Both the position numbers and the translations under genes were made by a program. From Pseudomonadales bacterium (GTDB lineage Bacteria > Pseudomonadota > Gammaproteobacteria > Pseudomonadales > Pseudohongiellaceae), in assembly GCA_024234365.1 (NCBI GenBank), contig JACKOK010000003.1, forward strand, positions 62,001 to 126,000: a stretch of 64,000 bases of DNA, given 5' to 3'. Positions 37,020 to 45,014 of the stretch are shown here, in pieces (the stretch's first letter is position 1; each line of letters starts with the position of its first letter). The notes under the pieces were generated by a model, which saw nothing but the letters and a program-made list of their open reading frames with translations, searched no databases and was not told the DNA's origin.

Positions 37020-37185
37020 CGGAGTTGTGTTCCCGGTGGCTGAACGCGGCAATGACAATCACGATCAGGGCGATCAGAAAGGGGCGGTACCAGGCACCCG
37101 TAGGCTGGGCCATCCAGTCCACGGCGGACACGAACAGCAGATAGCTGCACATGATCAGCAGAAGCGTTGAGCGGGTCAGGTACAC
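37009..37185 (-). CDS. cbrX: CbrX-like small two-helix membrane protein
   Basis: 58 residues from GTG 37185, which is preceded by GAGGAAAA. Two hydrophobic segments (LLLIMCSYLLFVSAV and FLIALIVIVIAAF) are joined by a polar loop (DWMAQPTGAWYRP). The stop TGA at 37009-37011 lies inside the start of cbrA, an 11-bp overlap. Its 5' end begins 15 bp upstream of the gluQ stop coordinate, so gluQ, cbrX and cbrA are tightly packed. In Pseudomonas a small cbrX gene sits in this exact position and couples to cbrA translation. Confidence 0.75.
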   Translation of the reverse strand: MYLTRSTLLLIMCSYLLFVSAVDWMAQPTGAWYRPFLIALIVIVIAAFSHREHNSDDL

Positions 37186-37198
37186 GTTCGGTTTTTCC

Positions 37199-38104
37199 TC
37201 AGCCGGAAGTGATGGCAGGATCGCAGTCGTGCCGGATATTAGCTAACTTGGGCACGGCCTGTATATCCCAGTGCCCGATTGCCCAGTGCAGAAGTTCCTC
37301 CGTGCTGGCCTCCCGCAGCTCGGGCGCAGGGGCCTGGCCAAGAAACTGCAGGCTCTGCAGCAGTTGCGGAACGGGGTCCGCGTCATCAATGGCGCGGGCG
37401 AAATGCTGTTTGCTCAGTTTCTGTCCGTCGGCATTGACGGCGACAGGAATATGAGCGTATTGCGGGGTGGTCTCTCCAAGGCAGCGTTGCAGGTAAATCT
37501 GCCGCGCCGTGGAATCCAGCAGATCGACGCCGCGCACCACATGGCTGATGCCCTGAAAGGCATCGTCCACGACCACGGCAAGCTGGTAGGCAAACAGGCC
37601 GTCCTTGCGCAGGACCACGAAATCCCCGCATTCGTGCAGCAGTTGCTGCGCCTGCGGCCCCTGGATGAGGTCGTTAAAAGTGATCGTCTCATCTGCCACC
37701 TTTACGCGCAGAGCGCCATGGACGACAGCTTCTGTGCGTGCTCGGCAACGACCGTCATAAACCCCGCCCATCGCCTGCACGTCCTGGCGGGAGCAGTCGC
37801 AGGTGTAAATCAAGCCCAGTGCCCGCAATTGCTTCAGCGCGTCCCGATAGGCCTCCAGGCGTGTGCTCTGGTACAGCACTTCGCCATCCCAGTGCAGGCC
37901 GAAGGCCTCCAGGGAGCGCAGTATGCTGGCAGCCGCTTGCGGCGGTTCACGGGCCGGGTCGAGATCCTCCATGCGCAGCAGCCAGCGGCCGCCCTGTGCG
38001 CGGGCGTCAAGGAAGCTGGCGAGTGCCGCCACCAGTGAGCCAAAGTGCAAGGGGCCACTGGGGGAGGGGGCAAAGCGACCGATGTAGGTGGCTTCGGAAG
38101 GCAT
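37199..38104 (-). CDS. gluQ: glutamyl-Q tRNA(Asp) synthetase
   Basis: 301 residues. Attaches glutamate to the queuine base of tRNA-Asp. HIGH-like motif PSPSGPLHFGSLVAA, Zn-type Cys residues near CDCSRQ and CRAR, and KMSKS-like QKLSKQH. It lacks the anticodon-binding domain of GltX, consistent with the ~300-residue length. Lies between dksA and cbrX as in Pseudomonas. Confidence 0.94.
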   Translation of the reverse strand: MPSEATYIGRFAPSPSGPLHFGSLVAALASFLDARAQGGRWLLRMEDLDPAREPPQAAASILRSLEAFGLHWDGEVLYQSTRLEAYRDALKQLRALGLIYTCDCSRQDVQAMGGVYDGRCRARTEAVVHGALRVKVADETITFNDLIQGPQAQQLLHECGDFVVLRKDGLFAYQLAVVVDDAFQGISHVVRGVDLLDSTARQIYLQRCLGETTPQYAHIPVAVNADGQKLSKQHFARAIDDADPVPQLLQSLQFLGQAPAPELREASTEELLHWAIGHWDIQAVPKLANIRHDCDPAITSG

Positions 38105-38186
38105 GGCGGGGGTTCAGATCAAGGTGACAGCAGGGAGCTGCATCGGCGCCATAATGGCGCCGAAGATACGGGACAATGGCTTGCGC

Positions 38187-38630
38187 TCAGGCGCCCCATT
38201 GTTTCTCTTTGATTTCGTCCAGAGTTTTGCAGTCAATGCACTTGTTCGCGGTGGGACGGGCTTCCAGACGACGGATTCCGATCTCGATGCCACAGGACTC
38301 GCAGTAGCCGTAATCATCCTGTGCGATCTTTTCCAGCGTGGAGTCGATCTTCTTGATGAGTTTGCGTTCGCGGTCGCGGGTGCGAAGTTCCAGGCTGAAT
38401 TCCTCTTCCTGGGTGGCCCGGTCCGCCGGATCCGGATAGTTGGCCGCTTCGTCCTGCATATGATGAACCGTTCGGTCCACTTCTTCCATCAGCTGATTGC
38501 GCCAGCTGTTGAGGATGGCCTTGAAGTGCTCCTTCTGGTTCTCGTTCATATACTCTTCCCCTTTCTTTTCTTTGTAAGGGGTAAAGTTTTTCAGCACAGG
38601 TGCCGCTGCGGGGGCTTGCTTGTTAGACAT
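38187..38630 (-). CDS. dksA: RNA polymerase-binding transcription factor DksA
   Basis: 147 residues. Acts with ppGpp on RNA polymerase. Coiled-coil segment followed by a four-Cys zinc motif (CESC ... CIDC), with the tip region NYPDPADRATQEEE bearing the DxxDxA element. Standard length. First gene of the gluQ-cbr run. Confidence 0.96.
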   Translation of the reverse strand: MSNKQAPAAAPVLKNFTPYKEKKGEEYMNENQKEHFKAILNSWRNQLMEEVDRTVHHMQDEAANYPDPADRATQEEEFSLELRTRDRERKLIKKIDSTLEKIAQDDYGYCESCGIEIGIRRLEARPTANKCIDCKTLDEIKEKQWGA

Positions 38631-38799
38631 GGTTCGCTATGCCTCATAGCCCGAAATGGGCTTGTCTAAAGTGGTCCCGCGCACTCGATCCAGCGCGGTC
38701 TGGACATTAGAAAGCCCGCTAAGCTACCAGAATATTCTCCGCTGCGCTACAGGAAAGTGGGCGTGAAAACAGCCTGCCAAAAGCGAGCAAAAGTTCGGC

Positions 38800-38829
38800 T
38801 ACACCCGGGCTTGAGGCCCTGCGTATAAT
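38800..38829 (+). promoter_or_regulatory. probable promoter of the aminotransferase gene
   Basis: A perfect -10 TATAAT at 38824-38829 lies 43 bp before the GTG start. No good -35 at the standard distance (TACACC is the nearest), so strength is uncertain. Confidence 0.4.
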
Positions 38830-38871
38830 GTCGCTTCAGCCAATCAGCGCCATCCCGGCCATGGAGAGTCC

Positions 38872-40062
38872 GTGTCTGCCAGTAACCGTTTCAAGCCTGC
38901 GGCGCGCACCGCCGATATCAGCCCGTTTCGCGTGATGACCGTGATGGAGAGAGCGCGGGAGCTGGAGTCACAGGGGCGCTCCATCATTCACCTGGAGGTG
39001 GGCGAACCGGATTTTTCGACCGCGCAGCCCATCGTGGAAGCGGGGCGTGAGGCGCTCGCACATGGTTGTACGGCGTATACGCCCGCGGCAGGTCTGCCGC
39101 AACTGCGTGAACGGATTGCGCAACACTACAAAGACAGCCAGGGGGTGGAAGTAGACCCCGGGCGCATTATCGTGACGCCTGGTGCCAGCGGGGGGCTCAG
39201 CCTGTTGGCGCAGTTGCTGGTCAACCCCGGCGACCGGATATTGCTGCCCGATCCGGGTTATCCCTGTAACCGCCATTTTGTCCGTCTGGCCGGTGGAGAG
39301 GCGCAACTGGTGCCGGTCACTGCCGACAGTGGCTACCAACTCAATCCCGGGCTGCTGGAGCCTTATGCCAAGGCGCCGGTGCGTGGCGTGTGGGCGGCGT
39401 CTCCGGGCAACCCTACCGGCACCACGCTGGATATTGACGCCCTGGCGGCACTCAGCCGTTGGTGCGATCGCCAGGACGCTCACTTGCTGGTAGATGAGAT
39501 CTACCACGGACTGGATTACAGCGAAGGCCTGCCCAGCGTCCTGCGCGTCAGTCAGGACGCCATCGTGGTGAACAGTTTTTCAAAATATTTTGGCATGACC
39601 GGTTGGCGTCTGGGCTGGTTTGTGGTGCCGCAGGTTCTGGTGGAGGCCAGTCATATTCTGGCGCAAAACCTGTTTATCGCCGCCTCGACGCCGGCTCAGC
39701 ATGCGGCATTGCGTGCGTTCGACGAGGACACCCGGGAGATTCTGGAGACACGTCGCCGTGCCTTTGCGCAGCGGCGGGATTTTCTCAGTGGCGTGCTGAA
39801 GGAGTTGGGCTTCACTTTGCCCGTGGAGCCACTGGGAGCCTTCTACCTTTATGCCGGTATCGAGAAGTTCTCCGCGGATTGCGAACACCTGTGCCGGGTG
39901 TTGCTGGAGGACTTTGGTCTTGCCGTGACCCCAGGGACGGATTTTGGTGAATACCACAGCCGTCTCCACGTCCGTTTTGCCTTTACCACAAGCATGCAGA
40001 ATCTGGAGATCGCGGCGGACAGGCTGCGTGCCGCCGTAGCCTCGGGGAAGCTGTCCGCATGA
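38872..40062 (+). CDS. PLP-dependent class I/II aminotransferase
   Basis: 396 residues of fold type I. Motifs: LEVGEPDF, YTPAAGLPQLRERIA, SPGNPTGT, DEIYHGLDY, and the PLP lysine in NSFSKYFGMTGWRLGW. Pseudomonas has an aminotransferase annotated as aspartate-type beside dksA, but substrate cannot be read from sequence. GTG start 38872. It overlaps sfsA by 4 bp. Divergent from dksA. Confidence 0.9.
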   Translation: MSASNRFKPAARTADISPFRVMTVMERARELESQGRSIIHLEVGEPDFSTAQPIVEAGREALAHGCTAYTPAAGLPQLRERIAQHYKDSQGVEVDPGRIIVTPGASGGLSLLAQLLVNPGDRILLPDPGYPCNRHFVRLAGGEAQLVPVTADSGYQLNPGLLEPYAKAPVRGVWAASPGNPTGTTLDIDALAALSRWCDRQDAHLLVDEIYHGLDYSEGLPSVLRVSQDAIVVNSFSKYFGMTGWRLGWFVVPQVLVEASHILAQNLFIAASTPAQHAALRAFDEDTREILETRRRAFAQRRDFLSGVLKELGFTLPVEPLGAFYLYAGIEKFSADCEHLCRVLLEDFGLAVTPGTDFGEYHSRLHVRFAFTTSMQNLEIAADRLRAAVASGKLSA

Positions 40063-40775
40063 TCTTCGAGCCGCCTCTGCACAGCGCCATTCTGATTCGC
40101 CGCTACAAGCGTTTTCTGGCGGATGTCAGGCTGCCCGATGGCAGTGAGATTACCCTGCATTGCCCCAATACCGGTTCCATGCGCAACTGCGCCGAGCCTG
40201 GCAGCCGGGTGTGGTATTCGGATTCCGGCAATGCTGCCCGCAAATATCCCTGCACCTGGGAGCTGGTGGAGGTGGAGGGGCGCTACCGTGTTGGCATCAA
40301 TACCGGGCGCGCCAATGCCCTGGTGCGGGAAGCGCTGGGCAGGGGGGCGATAAGCGAGTTGCAGGGTTATCGCTGCTGTCGCGCCGAGGTGCCCTATGGC
40401 TCGGAGAACAGCCGCATTGATTTTCTGCTCAGCGACAAACCCGGCGCCGCAGGCGAGGACTGTTATGTCGAGGTCAAGAGCGTCACGCTGGGGCTTGGCA
40501 ATGGTCTGGGCGCGTTTCCCGATGCGGTAAGCAGCCGGGGCCAGAAACATCTGCGTGAGCTGATCGAGATGCGCGAAGCGGGGCAGCGGGCAGTACTGTT
40601 TTTCTGTGTGCAGCATGAGGGTATTGCGCGCGTGCGACCGGCAGAGGAAATCGACCCCGACTACGCGAGTCTGCTGCGCGAGGCCTATGAGCGTGGTGTG
40701 GAGGTGCTTGCCTACCGCGCGGCGATTGGCGATACCGGCATTGAGCTGGACACAGCGCTTCCGGTAGAGCTTTAG
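40059..40775 (+). CDS. sfsA: sugar fermentation stimulation protein homologue
   Basis: 238 residues. Conserved SfsA blocks: RRYKRFLADV, HCPNTGSMRNC, SRIDFLL, and the nuclease-like CYVEVKSVTLG and FPDAVSSRGQKHLRELI with a Glu-x-Lys core. Role in the cell remains unclear (nucleic-acid binding or nuclease). Co-translated with the aminotransferase. Only six bases separate it from the convergent Rieske gene. Confidence 0.95.
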   Translation: MIFEPPLHSAILIRRYKRFLADVRLPDGSEITLHCPNTGSMRNCAEPGSRVWYSDSGNAARKYPCTWELVEVEGRYRVGINTGRANALVREALGRGAISELQGYRCCRAEVPYGSENSRIDFLLSDKPGAAGEDCYVEVKSVTLGLGNGLGAFPDAVSSRGQKHLRELIEMREAGQRAVLFFCVQHEGIARVRPAEEIDPDYASLLREAYERGVEVLAYRAAIGDTGIELDTALPVEL

Positions 40776-40781
40776 GTATCC

Positions 40782-41126
40782 TTAGATACGCCCCAGGCTG
40801 CTGACCTGTTGTTCTTCCACCATCATGAAACCATTGCCGAGAATGAAGGGGATGGCTTTCAGGCTTTTGCCCTTGCAGGGGCCGAGGATGCATTTGCCGC
40901 TGTCGATCAGGAACAAAGCCCCGTGGGTGGAACACTGAATGAGCGCGCCGTCACTGTCCAGAAACTGGTCGTCCAGCCATTCCAGCGGCGTGCCCAGGTG
41001 GGGGCAATAGTTGTAATAGAGGAACATGTCCCCGTCTTTTTTCACGGCAAAAAGAAACTTGCCGGCGACCTCGAATCCCTTTGAGGTACCCTCTTCGATA
41101 TCGTCGACATGGCAGAGCGTGATCAT
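40782..41126 (-). CDS. Rieske [2Fe-2S] ferredoxin-like protein
   Basis: 114 residues with Rieske ligands C41-P-H43 and C65-S-T-H68 (CPHLG and CSTHGALF). A small soluble electron carrier or nitrite-reductase small-subunit-like protein. The partner oxygenase is not in the window. Downstream of the PLP enzyme with a 17-bp gap, so it may be co-transcribed. Confidence 0.88.
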   Translation of the reverse strand: MITLCHVDDIEEGTSKGFEVAGKFLFAVKKDGDMFLYYNYCPHLGTPLEWLDDQFLDSDGALIQCSTHGALFLIDSGKCILGPCKGKSLKAIPFILGNGFMMVEEQQVSSLGRI

Positions 41127-41143
41127 GGTTGGGGTTTCCCTGT

Positions 41144-42385
41144 TCAGGCCAGTGCCTGGCTGAAGTCGGCAATCAGGTCATCGATATGTTCGATGCCCAC
41201 GGCGATGCGCACCAGCGAGTCGGCAATCCCCATGGACGCCCGGCGCTCGGCACCCATTTCGTAAAAAATGGTGTGCGCCACCGGAATGGCCAGGGTACGG
41301 GTATCCCCCAGATTGCTCGATGACACCACATATTCCAGGCGGTTGAGGAAATCGAAGCAGTCCAGCTCCTCGCGCAACTCGATGCTCATGAGTGCCCCGA
41401 AGTGGCGGAAAAGGCGTGATGCCAGTGCGTGCTGGGGGTGTTGCGGCAGCCCCGGATAATGCACCTTGCTCACTTTCGGATGGGCCTGGAGGAAACGGGC
41501 CAGGGCCAGGGCGTTGTCACTGGCGCGCTCCACCCGCAGGGACAGGGTCTCCGAGCCGACCGCCAGACTGTGAGCGGCCTCCGGTGCCAGGGTGGCGCCG
41601 AAATCGCGCAGCCCCTTCTTGCGGATCTGGGTCAGCCCCCATTGGCTGGCCGGGCCTGTTTTGTAGTTGTCGTACAGGTTCGGAAAACCGCTCCAGTCAT
41701 ACAGGCCGGTATCGGTGACGGCCCCCCCCAGGGCATCGCCATGACCGCCGAAATACTTGGACAGCGAGTTGATGATCAGGGATGCCCCGACGGCACGGGG
41801 AGAAAACAGGCTGGGGGTCGTGATGGTGTTGTCCACGATATAGAGAATCTTGCGCTGGGCGCACAGCTCGCCAATGCGCGCGAGATCGGCCACCTGGGTG
41901 ACAGGGTTGGCAATGGTTTCCACAAACACGGCCCGTGTCTGCGGCCTCAGTGCATTTTCCACGTTCGCGACATCGGTGGCATCCACGAAACTGACGTCCA
42001 CGCCAAAATTGCCAAAGCTGTTGAACAGGCTGTTGGTGTTGCCGAACAGGAAGGAGCTGGACACCACATGGTCGCCCTTGCGCAGCAGGGCAAACAGGGT
42101 GGAGCCGATGGCCGCCATGCCGGTGGAGAAGGCCGCAGTGGCAAGGCCTCCTTCCATGCGCGTCACGCGGTTCTGCAGGGCGTTGACGGTTGGGTTCTGC
42201 TGGCGTGCGTAATTATAGCCGCTCTGGCGGCCCTGAAAGACCGCCGCGAGATCCCGTGCATCCTCATACTCGAAGGCAATAGAGGTGTGCACGGGCTTGT
42301 GCAGGGCGCCGTGGCCGGGTTTGTCGCGGCGGTCGGAATGCAGATTCACCGTATCAAAGTGCGGGGCGGGTTTGTCACTGCTCAT
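41144..42385 (-). CDS. Cys/Met-metabolism PLP enzyme (O-succinylhomoserine sulfhydrylase / cystathionine synthase type)
   Basis: 413 residues. Conserved blocks: YNYARQQNPTVNALQNRV, FSTGMAAIGSTLFALL, VDNTITTPSLFSP, and the PLP Lys in INSLSKYFGGHGDALGG. ATG 42385 gives the family length; the frame begins 22 codons upstream. The active site cannot separate sulfhydrylase from cystathionine gamma-synthase. Sulfide assimilation is plausible in this sulfide-handling organism, but there is no genetic linkage to the sqr operon. Confidence 0.87.
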   Translation of the reverse strand: MSSDKPAPHFDTVNLHSDRRDKPGHGALHKPVHTSIAFEYEDARDLAAVFQGRQSGYNYARQQNPTVNALQNRVTRMEGGLATAAFSTGMAAIGSTLFALLRKGDHVVSSSFLFGNTNSLFNSFGNFGVDVSFVDATDVANVENALRPQTRAVFVETIANPVTQVADLARIGELCAQRKILYIVDNTITTPSLFSPRAVGASLIINSLSKYFGGHGDALGGAVTDTGLYDWSGFPNLYDNYKTGPASQWGLTQIRKKGLRDFGATLAPEAAHSLAVGSETLSLRVERASDNALALARFLQAHPKVSKVHYPGLPQHPQHALASRLFRHFGALMSIELREELDCFDFLNRLEYVVSSSNLGDTRTLAIPVAHTIFYEMGAERRASMGIADSLVRIAVGIEHIDDLIADFSQALA

Positions 42386-42462
42386 GCTGTCGGAATCCTG
42401 AGTATCGCCCTGGGGCCGAGGTGGCACAGGGCGGCCTAGTATATAAGACATGTGGCGGGCTG

Positions 42463-43788
42463 TCAGGGCTGCCGGAATACGGCCAGCGAGGCAATCTCTT
42501 CCTCAATGGCATTGATGCGGGCCATGTAGGCTTCACTGTTGCGGTCGGTGTACTGGGCCGAGAAATCGTTCTCGGACAGGCCGGCGTAGTCGCGTGATAC
42601 CGGGGGCATGTAATCCGCTTCAGCCTGTATGCGCAGCACGCCGGCCTGCATCTGCTGTGCCTCCTCAATGGAGGCGGTGGCCTTGTTACCCAGGGCGGCG
42701 CCAGCGCTGTTGGCGGTCAGATCGCTGAAGCTGAAGCCTGTCCGGTAGCGGGCATCGTGAACTTCCTTGCTGGTGGAGAGCAGGCCGGCAACCCCCTCGC
42801 CGATGGTGGCGCTCATGGCGGCGGAGCTGGTGAAGTGTTGCGCCAGATCCGGACGGTGCTGAATGGTGACGGCCAGGCGGCGTGGGGTAATCAGGGCCGC
42901 CGCACCTGGCGGTTCCACCAACTGGCTGAGGTCGGATTCGTTGACGTACAGGGACAGCGCCTGCAGCAGGCTGCGGTTTTCCGCGATGGGATCCGCGCCC
43001 TCGCGGGAACGCTCGCGGGCCTCCTCAAACAGCGGCACCAGCAGCAGACTCAGGGACATGCTGCTGGCTTCCGGGGCTTGGGCCTCGACGATGGCGACGA
43101 TGCGGCCGAAGTAGTGCACGATGCGGGCCTTGTCCTCGGCGCTGAGAAAGAGCTGCTCTGCCTGCGTCTGTACCCGCGCAAGCAGCGCTGGGTCCCAGTC
43201 CAGGGTGATTTCCAGCAGATTGTCATCGAAGCGCACCTGACGCAGGCTCTGTTGCAGATTCACCAGTTCCTGGTAGTTGACGTAGGCGTTGGCCATTCTC
43301 GCCTGTGCCCGGGCGATCAGATAGTGCACCAGAGCATCGGGAACCGGCAGGCGCCCCAGGCGCAGGGCGTATATATCGAGCCCGCCACCCTGCTCGCGAA
43401 CCCGGGCGTGCACGTTCAGATACAGTGTCTGCAACGGGGTGGGCAGCGGCATGCTGAGCGCAACCCGCGCACTGCCCTGCATGAGGGCGACATCTGCCGT
43501 AACATCCTGCATGCCAGGAATGTTCTGCAGCAGGAAAGCGGCCAGCAGGTTCAGTTCACCGGCATCCAGATGCAGGATCACCTCGCCGGGGGAGCTGATG
43601 CTGGCGGGGCCGTTGTCCACGATCAATTGTTCAATGGTGTTGATGGCGGGATTGTCGAGCGTGGGATTGCCGGGCACCGAGGGGGCCGATTGCAGCAGTG
43701 CGGCGGCGAGCAACAGTGGCGGCAGCATCAGCAGACCGAGGATCAGTAGCGTGGAACGAAAGGGGCTGAAATTGCGGATATTCGTCAT
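42463..43788 (-). CDS. conserved membrane-anchored protein, unknown function
   Basis: 441 residues. One N-terminal membrane segment (LLILGLLMLPPLLLAAALL), then a large periplasmic part. It contains LHLDAGELNLLAAFLLQ and beta-rich segments, and a central helical part rich in Glu/Arg (VPLFEEARERSREGAD). The C-terminal part has SFSDLTANSAGAALGNKAT. Family not recognised with certainty. ATG 43788 is well placed. Divergent from the coiled-coil lipoprotein. Confidence 0.72.
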   Translation of the reverse strand: MTNIRNFSPFRSTLLILGLLMLPPLLLAAALLQSAPSVPGNPTLDNPAINTIEQLIVDNGPASISSPGEVILHLDAGELNLLAAFLLQNIPGMQDVTADVALMQGSARVALSMPLPTPLQTLYLNVHARVREQGGGLDIYALRLGRLPVPDALVHYLIARAQARMANAYVNYQELVNLQQSLRQVRFDDNLLEITLDWDPALLARVQTQAEQLFLSAEDKARIVHYFGRIVAIVEAQAPEASSMSLSLLLVPLFEEARERSREGADPIAENRSLLQALSLYVNESDLSQLVEPPGAAALITPRRLAVTIQHRPDLAQHFTSSAAMSATIGEGVAGLLSTSKEVHDARYRTGFSFSDLTANSAGAALGNKATASIEEAQQMQAGVLRIQAEADYMPPVSRDYAGLSENDFSAQYTDRNSEAYMARINAIEEEIASLAVFRQP

Positions 43789-43982
43789 GAGAATTCAGCA
43801 TAAAGGCTGACAAATTGCTGATTTACCTATATAAAGTGCAAATCCTGGCATTGTGATGAGGGGCTTGGGCCAATCCAGTGCCGGACTGCGCAGTTTGACC
43901 GTACTATCAGTGACTGCTTATGGTGGCGTCAAGCACTGTGCGACAACTTACCGGAGTGTCCCGATCTACAAGGATTTTCATG

Positions 43983-44615
43983 ATGAAACGCTTTGCCATT
44001 GATGCCAGATTTATCCCGCTTGCCCGGCGGCTACTGCTGGGTGGGCTCATGCTTGCCCTGGTTGCTTGTGCGTCCTCGGCGAAAGAGCAGGAGGCGGCCG
44101 AACAGGCCCGTGCAGTCGAAGTGCAGCGTGCCCAGGAGCAGGCGGCTGCGGCGGCCCGGGCAGCGGAGGAGCGTTCCCGAATCGCCCGGCAGGAGGCAGA
44201 ACGTCAGGCGGAAGTGGCCCGCCAGGAAGCCCAGCAACGCGCGCGTGAGGCTGCCGAAGAGGCTGCTCGCCAGGCGCAGCGTGAAGAAGCCGCCCGCCTG
44301 GCTGCTGCCGAGCAGGCCCGCCGTGCCGCGCAGGCCAGGGAAGATGCCCAGCGTGCCCGTATCGCCCAGCTGGAAGCCCAGATTGCGGATCTGCGTGACA
44401 TCAATGCGCGTGCCAGTGCGGTGAACAGCAAGTACGAGGAGGCCATTGTCGCCGCCGAAGCGTTGCTGGAGGCCTTGAATGCGGAGCAGCAGAAATACGC
44501 CAATACCAATGCCGCCGGGGAACCCGTGGTGCCGCTCGACAAGGCAGGGCTTGCCGATCTGGAGGCCCGCAAGGACAGCCTCAAACGCGAGGCGCAGGCA
44601 CTGAGCCAGCAATGA
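43983..44615 (+). CDS. Ala/Glu/Arg-rich coiled-coil lipoprotein
   Basis: 210 residues. Lipoprotein signal with lipobox LVAC near residue 27, then ~130 residues of almost uninterrupted Ala/Glu/Arg/Gln heptad-like sequence, which should form a long coiled coil. A short C-terminal part (YANTNAAGEPVVPLDKAGL) follows. AGGA at 43971-43974 fits ATG 43983 (or 43980). Could span the periplasm, as Lpp- or TolA-like proteins do, but there is no evidence for a partner. The next gene starts within its stop. Confidence 0.72.
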   Translation: MKRFAIDARFIPLARRLLLGGLMLALVACASSAKEQEAAEQARAVEVQRAQEQAAAAARAAEERSRIARQEAERQAEVARQEAQQRAREAAEEAARQAQREEAARLAAAEQARRAAQAREDAQRARIAQLEAQIADLRDINARASAVNSKYEEAIVAAEALLEALNAEQQKYANTNAAGEPVVPLDKAGLADLEARKDSLKREAQALSQQ

Positions 44616-44803
44616 GTGACAATATTGTCGACATCAGCGATGCGCTGGAGGCGCGTCGCCACCAGGCGGCGGATGAAAGACTCAAACAGATGCGAGCCGC
44701 CTTTCGTGCGGCCCGTCTGAGTGCCGGTGCCGACAAGGGGCCGACACGCCCTGGGGGTGGTTCCGGCAAGCGTCGCGGGAAAAAGCGCCACCCGTCCCGT
44801 TAG
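44612..44803 (+). CDS. small basic protein, unknown function
   Basis: 63 residues. ATG overlaps the lipoprotein stop (ATGA). An acidic N-terminal helix (DNIVDISDALEARRHQ) is followed by a Lys/Arg/Gly-rich tail (GSGKRRGKKRHPSR). The coupling supports a real gene, but I do not recognise the family. Confidence 0.55.
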   Translation: MSDNIVDISDALEARRHQAADERLKQMRAAFRAARLSAGADKGPTRPGGGSGKRRGKKRHPSR

Positions 44804-45014
44804 AACCGATTGGTGTCAAACATCTGGTACCCACGGTCCTGAATGCCCTGTTCAACGCGTGTTCAGGGTTTCGTTCCAATTCTCCTGAACCCCCCGAATT
44901 TCCTGTGTTCTGGCCAATCGACAAGGGTGGCAGGCAGCCGCTTTGTTTGTACCGATCGATATGCTACAGTGCCCCCGGTCCGTTAAAAAAAACAACATGA
45001 GGGGATACCGCAAG

